Both the position numbers and the translations under genes were made by a program. From an uncultured Muribaculaceae bacterium (GTDB taxonomy: Bacteria; Bacteroidota; Bacteroidia; Bacteroidales; Muribaculaceae), in the NCBI GenBank assembly GCA_910579675.1, contig CAJTUF010000025.1:1-35664 (forward strand): a DNA stretch of 35,664 nt, in the 5' to 3' direction. The notes under the pieces were generated by a model that worked only from the letters and a program-made list of their open reading frames with translations, was not told the DNA's origin and did no database searches. This document shows, piece after piece, positions 1-7,831 of this stretch; positions within the stretch are counted from its first letter, which is position 1, and every line of letters starts with the position of its first letter.

Positions 1-286
1 ATTACTTGTCTTGCAGAATGATAGATGATTCAGTTGCGACTCTTGGAATTACATAATCTCATTTTGACCAAGATTAGGTTAATCGCTATGCCACTATCCG
101 CAATTGGCTGATCGGTCGTTATATCGTTGAATATGAGCAGTGCGGTAATGACAGGGCGCAATATGGAGCGAAGCTTTTACCGAAGTTATCAGCTAAATTA
201 AGTTCATCGGGAATCAATTCGACATTACTCAAAAATGCGCGCAAATTTTACTTGACATATCCTCAAGTATCAGAAATTGCTAATCC

Positions 287-313
287 AATTTGTCCGATGC
301 TGTCGGACAAATT
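287..313. repeat. Perfect palindrome 1 inside the DUF1016 gene
   Basis: Two 11-base arms (AATTTGTCCGA and its reverse complement) flank a 5-base loop. It encodes the protein segment CPMLSDKF and is repeated in near-identical form 72 bases downstream. Confidence 0.85.
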
Positions 314-358
314 TCCAGAGTTGTCTTCATTTTTCTCATCACCTCTGAGAACTTTGCC

Positions 359-385
359 AATTTGTCCGACACCGTCGGACAAATT
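359..385. repeat. Perfect palindrome 2 inside the DUF1016 gene
   Basis: Two 12-base arms (AATTTGTCCGAC and its reverse complement) flank a 3-base loop. It encodes CPTPSDKF in the same frame as palindrome 1. The conserved arms and differing loops suggest duplication of one hairpin-forming unit. Confidence 0.85.
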
Positions 386-1132
386 CACAACTCCGGCAAC
401 CTCGCTTATCGCCAATCTCTCGTTCTCCCATATTGTTGAACTTCTTACCGTAGAAGATCCTCAAATTCGTTTCTTCTACGAATTTGAGTGCATGCGTAAT
501 GTGTGGAGTGTTAAAGAATTGCGTCGGCAAATCTCAACAAATCTGCATATACGCGTAGGGTTGAGCAAATCCCCTGAGCTGGTTATGCAGAAGCTTTCGG
601 AGATTACAGAGCATCAGAATTCCGTTCTTCAAATCAAAGACCCTTTGGCGTTGGAATTTCTTGGATTAAATGCGGGAGAATGTATCACAGAGAGTGATTT
701 GGAAAACAGTCTCATTTCCCACCTTCAAGAGTTTATGCTTGAATTGGGAAAGGGCTTTTGTTTTGAGGCACGACAAAAGCGAATGATTATTGACGACCGT
801 TATTATTTCGCTGACCTCGTTTTTTACAATCGCTTGCTTCATTGCAACGTCGTGATTGAGTTAAAAAATGATGAGTTCAAGCACGAATACCTCAGTCAAC
901 TCAACGCCTATGTTTCGTATTACAGAGTAAACGAAATGCAACTGGGTGATAATCCACCTGTCGGCATATTGCTATGCACCCGGAAAGGGAAACAAATGGT
1001 CGAGTATGCTTTGGCCGGTATGGATAATTCCTTATTCGTGTCTACCTATCAGTTATGCCTTCCTGACAAGAAGCAACTCGAAAAATTCTTGGAGGATGTG
1101 ATGGATTAACGAGTATAAATAGTTGAACAACA

Positions 1133-1243
1133 ATGAACACGACCGACGACATTTTTTGCAACCGACAATGAGGTCAGGCTCCCGGATGAACTTGATTACA
1201 GCAGAGTGGATGAGTATATCCGCTCAGCTCAGGTGTTTTCGCG
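1133..1243 (+). pseudogene. Truncated, frameshifted N-terminal remnant, probably of a LuxR-type regulator
   Basis: An ATG at 1133 opens MNTTDDIF and stops 12 codons later. After a one-base slip in the T6 run at 1152-1157, the adjacent frame continues protein-like (DNEVRLPDELDYSRVDEYIR, then SAQVFSRYT) until it meets the 3' end of the convergent rsmD. From memory this resembles the start of Bacteroidota regulators that carry a sensor-like N-terminus and a LuxR-type helix-turn-helix C-terminus, but no DNA-binding domain is present here. It is probably debris left by a deletion or rearrangement. The family assignment is tentative. That the stretch is broken coding sequence is better supported. 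Confidence 0.45.
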
Positions 1244-1786
1244 CTACACCTCTGGAACGACAAATATTGAGAAGTTGACAGAGCCGTAGGAACGGTGGGA
1301 GTGGAAGCCGGGGAGGGCCGAGAAGTCGTGCTTGCCTGAGTGTTCCATGATGAAGAGTCCTCCGGGGGCTATGAGTCCGGAGGCGAGGATGCGTCCGGGG
1401 ATCTCGGCAAAGCCCTCCATGTCGTAGGGGGGATCGGCAAACACGAAGTCAAACCGGGCGGGGGCCGATGCTATGTATCGCAGAGCATCCATGCGCACCA
1501 AGTGGAGATTGGAGTCGCCGAGCTTGCGGGCAGTGTCGGTGATGAAGCGGCCCTGCACCGGAGCGCGTTCCACTGAGGTGACCGAAGCGGCGCCTCGCGA
1601 TAGAAGCTCAAAAGAGATGGCTCCAGTGCCGGCAAAGAGGTCGAGCGCCCGGATTCCCTCGATGTCGATCATGTTTTCGATGACGTTGAAGATGTTTTCG
1701 CGCGCGAAATCGGTTGTCGGGCGGGCGGTGATTGATGATGGCACATCGAATCGGCGGCGGCCATATTTGCCTCTGATTATTCTCAT
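1244..1786 (-). CDS. rsmD: 16S rRNA (guanine(966)-N(2))-methyltransferase RsmD
   Basis: A 180-residue SAM-dependent methyltransferase that modifies G966 of 16S rRNA in the cytoplasm during small-subunit assembly. Visible family signs are the N-terminal MRIIRGKYGRRRF, the RPTTDFARENIFN segment (about 22-34), motif I DLFAGTGAISFE (49-60) and the catalytic FADPPY (116-121). The frame is open far upstream to 2146, but that extension is compositionally unlike the family and lies antisense-free inside the preceding gene. The ATG at 1786 gives the normal family length and an ATGA overlap with the upstream DUF3822 gene, so I chose it. It is the last gene of a five-gene minus-strand operon. Confidence 0.93.
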   Translation of the reverse strand: MRIIRGKYGRRRFDVPSSITARPTTDFARENIFNVIENMIDIEGIRALDLFAGTGAISFELLSRGAASVTSVERAPVQGRFITDTARKLGDSNLHLVRMDALRYIASAPARFDFVFADPPYDMEGFAEIPGRILASGLIAPGGLFIMEHSGKHDFSALPGFHSHRSYGSVNFSIFVVPEV

Positions 1787-2613
1787 AGTGTGGATTTTAG
1801 GGTTAATGAAAGGGGGGCCGAGGCTACAGCAGAGCCGGCTTGCCAGAGCGAGGCAGGAAGGGTGACAGCCTCGGGCGCCGGTGCGCCCGGAGCCGCGAGG
1901 GAGATAATACGTGCCAGTTCCTGGCGCACTGATGGCTCTGCGGCGAGGCGGATAGATGCCGACGGGGCTACAGGGAGTGAGGACCGCACGGCCATAATGT
2001 ACCATGCGGCGTCGGGTAGCGCCTCGAATGAAAATGAATTGGCCAGCAGGAGGCGACCTCCGCGCGAGGCCACGATGTCGAGCCGCGAGTCGTCGCGGAG
2101 TGAGGCCACTATCACCCCTTCCGGGGTGTCGCACCCGGGCAGCCAAGCCGCTATCGGGGCGAGAGGATGGGTCAGCTCCACATTGTAGAAGGTGCGGCGC
2201 AGGAAGCCGGCCAAAGTGGAGGGTATCATTGAGCAGACAGCGGTGTCAGGAGCGGAAACCGACGCGACAGTCACCTCGTCGGATGGTATCTCTGTCAGGC
2301 CTGAGGCGAGCTTTATGGCCTCGGGGGCAATGGTGGCGAGGTCGGAGTCGAGCTCGGAGGGCAGGACAACAAACAGGTTGGAGTCGACCGCAACCGATAT
2401 GCTCCTGAAGGGATTGAGCAAAAGCGGATTGTCGTAGATGGCATCCTCTATGGCCTTGAGATGCGACGGCGCTGCCGGGTCGAGGGTAAGGCGCCGGTAG
2501 ATGATGTCGTCGGAGCCTACCGGTGGAAAGAACATCGCGTCGATGAATCTCTCGGCTATGAGGAGAGCCATTGACCATAGATGGGCCTGCGGTATGAGGT
2601 CTTTGTCGAGCAT
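1783..2613 (-). CDS. DUF3822 family protein
   Basis: A 276-residue protein of the Bacteroidota family DUF3822, recognised by its overall pattern (FFPPVGSDDIIYRRLTL, then an IEDAIYDNPLLL segment) and by its customary position directly upstream of rsmD. The fold is probably related to actin-like ATPases, but that is family speculation and no catalytic motif can be read with certainty. No signal peptide or membrane segment is visible. It overlaps rsmD by four bases, so the two are probably translationally coupled, which suggests a link to RNA modification or ribosome assembly. Function unknown. Confidence 0.8.
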   Translation of the reverse strand: MLDKDLIPQAHLWSMALLIAERFIDAMFFPPVGSDDIIYRRLTLDPAAPSHLKAIEDAIYDNPLLLNPFRSISVAVDSNLFVVLPSELDSDLATIAPEAIKLASGLTEIPSDEVTVASVSAPDTAVCSMIPSTLAGFLRRTFYNVELTHPLAPIAAWLPGCDTPEGVIVASLRDDSRLDIVASRGGRLLLANSFSFEALPDAAWYIMAVRSSLPVAPSASIRLAAEPSVRQELARIISLAAPGAPAPEAVTLPASLWQAGSAVASAPLSLTLKSTL

Positions 2614-2621
2614 AGGGTTGT

Positions 2622-3557
2622 CTACTTATGTATTGAGTTGAGGAGATCGAGATTTCGCCGCAGCGATGATATGCGTGCACGCATCAGCGGCGAACCGGCA
2701 AACCGTCGGGCAAATGCCCTTTGGCTCAGGGTGTTGATGTCGCCTGGGGTGAGCGCGAGGGTTTGAGGCAGAGGGTCGAAGTCGGCAAGCGGTTGTCCCG
2801 GAGGGAGAGGGACACGGTTGAGGGGACAAGCGAGAGCGCAGGCATCGCAACCAAACAATCGGCCATGAAGGTCGGTGCCGGGAGGGAAAGGACCCCGGTG
2901 TTCAATGGTCAGGTAGGCCAGACATCGGCGGGCGTCGATTGTGGAGTCGGGGCGTATGGCACCTGTCGGACACGCTTTGAGGCACGGGGCATCGCAGTCA
3001 TAGCATGGCGAGGCGGATGGTGGGAGAGGAGAGTCGGGCTCGATCAGAGCGGGGGTGATGATACATCCGAGGAAATTCATCGATCCGAGGCCGGGGATGA
3101 TGAGCAGATTGTTGCGGCCTATATGTCCGAGACCGGCACGGACGGCCCAATATCGCTCGCGCACGGGCGCTGAATCGACACACACGCGGCTTCCGGCTCC
3201 GCATGCTTCAGCCACAGGTGTGAGCCTTCGCCTCACCACGTCGTGGTAGTCGGCTCCCAGAGCGTAGCGTGATATGGGCAGGATGGGGCGCAGGGCCGGA
3301 TCGGATAGATCGCGCCGGTAGGGAAATGCGGCGATGATCACCGAGCGTGCGCCCTCGACAAGCATCCTTGGGTCGCGCCTAAGCTCGGGATATGCTGCGA
3401 GCCAGTCCATCGTGGCAGAACATCCATCGTCGATCCATCGGTGGAAAGCAGAGTCGGCCTCGGGGCTGACAGCTTCGGCCGGAGCAACCCGCCATGCAGC
3501 GGCACCCGATGCTCCCATCAGGGAGTCGAGTTCACATCGGGATAGGTAGAAACTCAT
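2622..3557 (-). CDS. queG: Epoxyqueuosine reductase QueG
   Basis: A 311-residue cobalamin-dependent iron-sulfur enzyme that reduces epoxyqueuosine to queuosine in tRNA, the last step of queuosine synthesis. Visible are the VDSAPVRERYWA active-site segment (Asp128 and following), the RAGLGHIGRNN segment, and two 4Fe-4S ligand sets: C185/C188/C192/C196 and C237/C240/C244, with C212 between them. The ATG at 3557 overlaps the preceding deacetylase gene by 26 bases; a later Met at residue 14 would shorten that overlap, so the start is slightly uncertain. QueG uses cobalamin, so this gene is a B12 consumer lying near the B12 operon, though in a different transcription unit. Confidence 0.93.
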   Translation of the reverse strand: MSFYLSRCELDSLMGASGAAAWRVAPAEAVSPEADSAFHRWIDDGCSATMDWLAAYPELRRDPRMLVEGARSVIIAAFPYRRDLSDPALRPILPISRYALGADYHDVVRRRLTPVAEACGAGSRVCVDSAPVRERYWAVRAGLGHIGRNNLLIIPGLGSMNFLGCIITPALIEPDSPLPPSASPCYDCDAPCLKACPTGAIRPDSTIDARRCLAYLTIEHRGPFPPGTDLHGRLFGCDACALACPLNRVPLPPGQPLADFDPLPQTLALTPGDINTLSQRAFARRFAGSPLMRARISSLRRNLDLLNSIHK

Positions 3558-4149
3558 ATCCTTCGTCGCGCAGATAGCTGATGGCCTGGGGGAGCACCTC
3601 CCGCAGGTTGCGCTCAGCCTTGAGAGAGTCGTGAAACACTATGATGGAGCCATTGCGGACATAGTGGCGCACATTGGCGAGCACATCGTCGGGATTGAGA
3701 TGGCGGGAGTAGTCGCGGGTCACGAGGTCGTACATCACGAGATTGAAATGGCGCCTGATAACCTTCGACTGACCCCACCGCAGGAGCCCGTGGGGAGGGC
3801 GGAAGAGGGGAGAGTCGATGAGATCGTGAGCCTCGCTCACATCGCGCAGATAACGCCGCGTCGACGAGAGGCGCCCCTGAAGATGGTGCATGGTGTGGTT
3901 GCCAAACGAATGGCCTTCGGCCTTGATGCGGTCGAGGAGGTGGGGATTGCGCCTCACATTGTCGCCCACAAGGAAAAAGGTGGCCTTGATCCCCTCGCGA
4001 GCGAGGAGATCAAGGACCCATGGAGTGACTTCAGGTATAGGGCCGTCGTCGAAGGTGAGATATACCACCTTTCGACCTCGGCGCTTGATGCGCCATATCG
4101 CCTCGGGAAAGAGAAGGCGATACAGCAGAGGGGGCTGCTCTATCAGCAT
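3532..4149 (-). CDS. Polysaccharide deacetylase family protein (NodB homology domain)
   Basis: A 205-residue carbohydrate esterase family 4 protein. The NodB motifs are clear: TFDDGP (32-37) with the catalytic and metal-binding Asp pair, the metal-binding HTMHH (85-89) within GHSFGNHTMHH, RPPHG (about 117-121) and a C-terminal FHDS. Members remove N-acetyl groups from peptidoglycan, chitin-like or surface glycans. The real substrate cannot be told from sequence. No convincing signal peptide is seen; the N-terminus (LLYRLLFPEAIWRIKRRGRK) is weakly hydrophobic then basic, so it may be membrane-associated. It lies 12 bases downstream of the DUF2723 gene and overlaps queG, within one operon. Confidence 0.9.
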   Translation of the reverse strand: MLIEQPPLLYRLLFPEAIWRIKRRGRKVVYLTFDDGPIPEVTPWVLDLLAREGIKATFFLVGDNVRRNPHLLDRIKAEGHSFGNHTMHHLQGRLSSTRRYLRDVSEAHDLIDSPLFRPPHGLLRWGQSKVIRRHFNLVMYDLVTRDYSRHLNPDDVLANVRHYVRNGSIIVFHDSLKAERNLREVLPQAISYLRDEGYEFLPIPM

Positions 4150-4161
4150 GGTGGCGATGGC

Positions 4162-7100
4162 TTATCCGGCCTGGGCGGCAGCCCTTTTCTGGGCTATCGC
4201 GGCCAGACGGTTGAGATCGACACCCATCGAAGTGAGCTTTTTCTCGAGCGGATCGGGGTCGCCGCCGAAGTCGACATAGGTCTGGAGGAGATCCCAGAAA
4301 AGCGCGGTGTCGATGTAGCGGTCCTCGTGCTGGAGAGTCGAGTACTGAACAGGGCTGAGGTTCTGGTAATACACTATGTTGCGGGCATAGGTGTCGATCA
4401 CATCGTTGAGGAGATCCATGCCGGTGTCGAACACATCCTGTCGATGGTCGACCAGACCGAGGCGGAGGTAGAGTTCGGGGAGCTGGCTTCCTACGATGGG
4501 GCCCCAAGGCTGGGCACTCACGGGGAGTTTCTCACGCATGAGGTCGAGGATCTCGATGGCTCGGTCGAAGTCGCGGCGGCGACCTTCGGGGTCGGCCACG
4601 GAGTCGGTCGACACGGCTCGGTTGTAGAGTTCGGTGGCGAGATCGAGCATGGCAAGACGGTGGGTCGAAACCATACGGCGCACAGTCTCGTCGAGGTATA
4701 TGCCTTCGGGGTTGAGGTCGATGCCGCCCCAGCGGAAGCGCTCGGTGATGTTGCGGTACATGCGGTCGATGTCGACACCGGTGTCGCCGGTGGGGTTTTC
4801 AAACGGAGTGACCTGATAGGCCACGCCTGTCGACTTCATGTAGGGTGAGAGGCCGAGATAGTAGTCGGAGGGTACGGTCGATGCGAAGTAGACGGGCCGG
4901 TTCCAGCCGTTTTGCGCCGAGGTGGCAAGCATATCGAGCGATATGATCTGGCTGAGGGTTGCACCCGAGGCCGGCTGTGAGTTGGGGTCGGGATTGGGGA
5001 AGAGAAGGTCGGTGATGATTGCCGGAACGGCATCCTTGGCCTCTTCGGGTTTGATCACTCCGGCCTCAACGAGGGCTGTTGTGTCGACGGGGATGTAGAC
5101 GCGCGGATATTTCATCTCTACCACACCGTGGGAGTTGGCCGATGAGCGGGGTGAGTAGAGCTCGGCAAGAGCTGCCACTGCGGGTACAAAAGCAGTGTCG
5201 GGGTTGATGAAGTAGCTGTATTGCATCCGGTCGTAGGCATAGTCGGCCGGGGTGGCCTGAATGTCGATGGCGGGCGCTTCGTAGGAGGGGCGTATGATCT
5301 GGTTGACGTACCAGTCGGTGGTAAGATATGAGAGGTTGACCACCTTGACGTCGGTACGCTCACCCTCTACCTCCTGGGCATACCAGAGGGGGAAGGTGTC
5401 GTTGTCGCCATTGGTGAAGATGATGGCGTTTTCGTCGAGCGAATTGAGATAGTTCATGCCGAAGTCGCGGGCGGCGGTACGGCCCGAGCGGTCGTGGTCG
5501 TCCCAAGTCTGGCTCACCATCTGCAAAGGCACGAAGAGACCTATGACGCATGCGCCGACAGCGGCCCAAAGGGGCACACCGGGCTTCTCGGTCTTGCTCT
5601 TGCGGTCGGAGAGGAGGACGATGAATGCACGCCAGAGAGCGGCCACGCCGACGCCGATCCAGATGGCATAGGCGTAGAACGAACCGGCAAATGCATAGTC
5701 GCGCTCACGCACCTGTCCGGGAGTCTGGTTGAGGTATATCACGATGGCGATACCGGTCATGAAGAAGAGGAAGAATACCACCCAGAATTGCTCTATGCCG
5801 CGCTTGGAGGTGAAAGCCTGCCACGAGAGGCCTATGACTCCGAGGATAAGCGGGAGCATGAAGAATACGTTGTGGCCTTTGTTTTCGCTTCCTTCGGCGG
5901 GGGGCAGGAGGCTTTGGTCGCCCAGACGGGGATTGTCGATGAAGGGTATGCCCGAGATCCAGTTGCCGTGGTTCACCTCGCCATTGCCCTGGATGTCGTT
6001 CTGGCGTCCGGCAAAGTTCCACATGAAGTAGCGCCAATACATGTGGTTGAGCTGGTAGTTGATGAAGAAGTTGAGGTTTTCGGCAAAGGTGGGCTTGTTC
6101 ATCAGCTGCTTCTGTATCGGATTGCCGTTGCGGTCGACATAGATTGTGGCTTCGACAGGCGAACCCTTATATCCGGCCCAGTCGCGGTATTGAGCTGGGT
6201 GGCGGTCGAGATTGTCGTAGATACGGGGGAAGAGCATATTGAGCTCCGGAGTCATGGTGTAGGTCTTCTTGCGGCCTGTCATGGTGTAGGAGTCGGGCTC
6301 GGAGGGGTCTTTCTTAACGGTCTTGGCGTATAGCTCGGCGCCCTCGCTGACGATGGGTGTGGTGGTGCGTCCGTCGTCGCCCACCTGATAGAGTGGGCGG
6401 CTCTCTATGGTCTTGCCGTAGATGAGGGGTCGCTCGCCATACTGCTCACGGTTGAGGTAGGATGAGAGGGCAAAGACATTGTCGGGCGCGTTCTGGTTCA
6501 TCGGGGTCGAAGCCGAAGAGCGTATCAGGAGCAGGGCATAGGATGAATAGCCTATGAATATCACGAATATGCTCAGGGCAGCGAGGGTGAGGATGCGGTA
6601 GGGGAGCTTGCGCGCTATGAACAGATAGGCCGCGAGGGCCGCGATGAGAACGATGGTGACGAGGGTATTGCCGCCGATCATGAATATGCCCGACATGACA
6701 CACATGAGTGTGAATGAGATGGCGATCAGGGTCTTTGACTTCTGACGGTAGAGCTCGGCGATGGCCCACACGAAGATGGCCGTGAGGAGGATGGCATAGA
6801 CGAGGGTGCCGGTGTTGAAGCTCATGCCGAAGGAGTTGGTGAAGAGGAGCTCAAACTTCTGAGCCACGGCGATGAATCCGGGCACGAGGCCGTAGAGAAT
6901 CAGAGCCACGATGACAAAGGAGATGAGCAGGGCGATGAGCGATCCCTTTGCGTTGGGGTTGGCCCACTTGCGGTAGTAGATCACCAGCACTATGGCTGGG
7001 ATACAGAGGAGGTTGAGCAGATGGACGGCGATGGAGATGCCTATCACATAGGCTATCAGTACCAGATATTTGTCGCTGTGGGGCAAGTCGGCTCTGTTTT

Positions 7101-7599
7101 CCCATTTGAGGATGAGCCAAAACACGAGGGCCGTGCAGAAGGATGAGAACGCATATACCTCACCCTCGACTGCTGAGAACCAGAAGGTGTCGCTCCAGGT
7201 GTAGGCCAGAGCGCCGCATATGCCCGAACCGAAGATGGCGAGCATCTGCGGGAGCGAGACGGAAGAGGCACTATCGCTGACTATGAGCCTCTTGACAAGG
7301 TGGGTGATGGTCCAGAACAGCAGGAGGATGGTGCCTGCCGACAGGAGCGCCGACATGGAGTTGACACAGGCGGCCACTTTGGTGACGTCGCCTCCGGCAA
7401 AGTTTGAGAAGAAACGGGCTGCGAGCATAAACACGGGGTTGCCCGGTGGATGTCCTACTTCAAGCTTGAAGCCCTGGAGGATAAATTCGGGGCAATCCCA
7501 GAAGCTCGCCGTCGGCTCGATGGTGAGCAGGTAGGTCACGGCGGCTATGACAAAGCAGAGCCATCCGAGGATGTTGTTGATAAGGTTGTAGCGTTTCAT
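4162..7599 (-). CDS. DUF2723 / GT117 family polytopic membrane protein (protein O-mannosyltransferase-like)
   Basis: A 1145-residue GT-C-like membrane protein typical of Bacteroidota. The N-terminal half has about a dozen hydrophobic segments and the family hallmark EPTASFWDCPEFI, followed by KLEVGHPPGNPVFML, where acidic residues in the first loop are expected to be catalytic. The C-terminal half is soluble, with NGDNDTFPLWYAQEVEGERT and helical, TPR-like sequence. Relatives are predicted to transfer sugars from a lipid carrier to exported proteins. The frame is open to 7698, but the first 33 codons are not family-like; the ATG at 7599 gives the canonical MKRYNLINNILGWL start ahead of the first membrane helix. 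It is first in the operon running to rsmD. Confidence 0.9.
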   Translation of the reverse strand: MKRYNLINNILGWLCFVIAAVTYLLTIEPTASFWDCPEFILQGFKLEVGHPPGNPVFMLAARFFSNFAGGDVTKVAACVNSMSALLSAGTILLLFWTITHLVKRLIVSDSASSVSLPQMLAIFGSGICGALAYTWSDTFWFSAVEGEVYAFSSFCTALVFWLILKWENRADLPHSDKYLVLIAYVIGISIAVHLLNLLCIPAIVLVIYYRKWANPNAKGSLIALLISFVIVALILYGLVPGFIAVAQKFELLFTNSFGMSFNTGTLVYAILLTAIFVWAIAELYRQKSKTLIAISFTLMCVMSGIFMIGGNTLVTIVLIAALAAYLFIARKLPYRILTLAALSIFVIFIGYSSYALLLIRSSASTPMNQNAPDNVFALSSYLNREQYGERPLIYGKTIESRPLYQVGDDGRTTTPIVSEGAELYAKTVKKDPSEPDSYTMTGRKKTYTMTPELNMLFPRIYDNLDRHPAQYRDWAGYKGSPVEATIYVDRNGNPIQKQLMNKPTFAENLNFFINYQLNHMYWRYFMWNFAGRQNDIQGNGEVNHGNWISGIPFIDNPRLGDQSLLPPAEGSENKGHNVFFMLPLILGVIGLSWQAFTSKRGIEQFWVVFFLFFMTGIAIVIYLNQTPGQVRERDYAFAGSFYAYAIWIGVGVAALWRAFIVLLSDRKSKTEKPGVPLWAAVGACVIGLFVPLQMVSQTWDDHDRSGRTAARDFGMNYLNSLDENAIIFTNGDNDTFPLWYAQEVEGERTDVKVVNLSYLTTDWYVNQIIRPSYEAPAIDIQATPADYAYDRMQYSYFINPDTAFVPAVAALAELYSPRSSANSHGVVEMKYPRVYIPVDTTALVEAGVIKPEEAKDAVPAIITDLLFPNPDPNSQPASGATLSQIISLDMLATSAQNGWNRPVYFASTVPSDYYLGLSPYMKSTGVAYQVTPFENPTGDTGVDIDRMYRNITERFRWGGIDLNPEGIYLDETVRRMVSTHRLAMLDLATELYNRAVSTDSVADPEGRRRDFDRAIEILDLMREKLPVSAQPWGPIVGSQLPELYLRLGLVDHRQDVFDTGMDLLNDVIDTYARNIVYYQNLSPVQYSTLQHEDRYIDTALFWDLLQTYVDFGGDPDPLEKKLTSMGVDLNRLAAIAQKRAAAQAG

Positions 7600-7648
7600 T
7601 GCAAAGGAATGGAGGAATGGATTGCAGCCGTCAGGCCACAAGGCGTTG

Positions 7649-7656
7649 CAAAGGTA
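7649..7656 (-). promoter_or_regulatory. Possible -7 element for the DUF2723-rsmD operon
   Basis: On the minus strand this reads TACCTTTG, matching the Bacteroidota -7 consensus TAnnTTTG, about 50 bases before the ATG at 7599. No good TTTG is seen 19-20 bases upstream, so the match is partial. Confidence 0.4.
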
Positions 7657-7738
7657 CGTAAAAAAACTTAAAGATAGCGCCGGCAGGCGCCCGGCCATGG
7701 CACGAAAGGTTGATTTTTCAGCTTTTTTAATCCATTGG

Positions 7739-7770
7739 TTTGTTAATCACATCAAGACTGCCTATTTTTG
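7739..7770 (+). promoter_or_regulatory. Bacteroidota-type promoter for the Dcu transporter
   Basis: TTTG at 7739-7742 and TATTTTTG at 7763-7770 are separated by 20 bases, fitting the -33/-7 promoter of Bacteroidota. The transporter ATG follows 61 bases after the -7 element. Confidence 0.7.
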
Positions 7771-7831
7771 CAATTGATACGGCCTCCTGCGGGGCAATAA
7801 TAATAACTCTCAATGAGATAAACCGGTAAGG

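Larger units (their letters stand above)
18..1109 (+). pseudogene. DUF1016 (YhcG-type) PDDEXK nuclease-fold protein, N-terminus broken by two stop codons
   Basis: Reading from the ATG at 18 gives about 363 codons, about what I expect for this family, but TAA at 54 and TAG at 75 interrupt the same frame. Between and after the stops the frame still reads as family-like protein, including TIRNWLIGRYIVEYEQ and NARKFYLTYPQ of the DUF1016 N-terminal domain. The open part from the TTG at 252 is 285 codons. It ends in the nuclease-fold domain, with Asp in FADLVFYN, the ExK pair in VVIELKN and the ILLCTRKGK strand. Family knowledge: DUF1016 proteins often sit near restriction or mobile loci and are poorly characterised. 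No ATG, GTG or TTG lies in frame between 78 and 251, so a functional N-terminal domain is unlikely. Sequencing error or readthrough remain possible. Confidence 0.7.

Noticed and set aside
287..385. The two palindromes as a CRISPR array or integron site.
   Set aside because: There are only two units, they lie within a coding frame, and there is no cas or integrase gene nearby.
1787..2146. N-terminal extension of the rsmD frame to 2146.
   Set aside because: The extra residues are Arg/Pro-rich shadow of the DUF3822 gene, and the family N-terminus begins at 1786.
3631..4848. A 405-codon plus-strand open frame opposite the deacetylase and DUF2723 genes.
   Set aside because: It is antisense to two clearly recognised genes, low in recognisable motifs, and long only because GC-rich DNA has few stop codons.
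5494..6333. A 279-codon plus-strand open frame.
   Set aside because: It is a mirror of the DUF2723 coding sequence and shows no family pattern.
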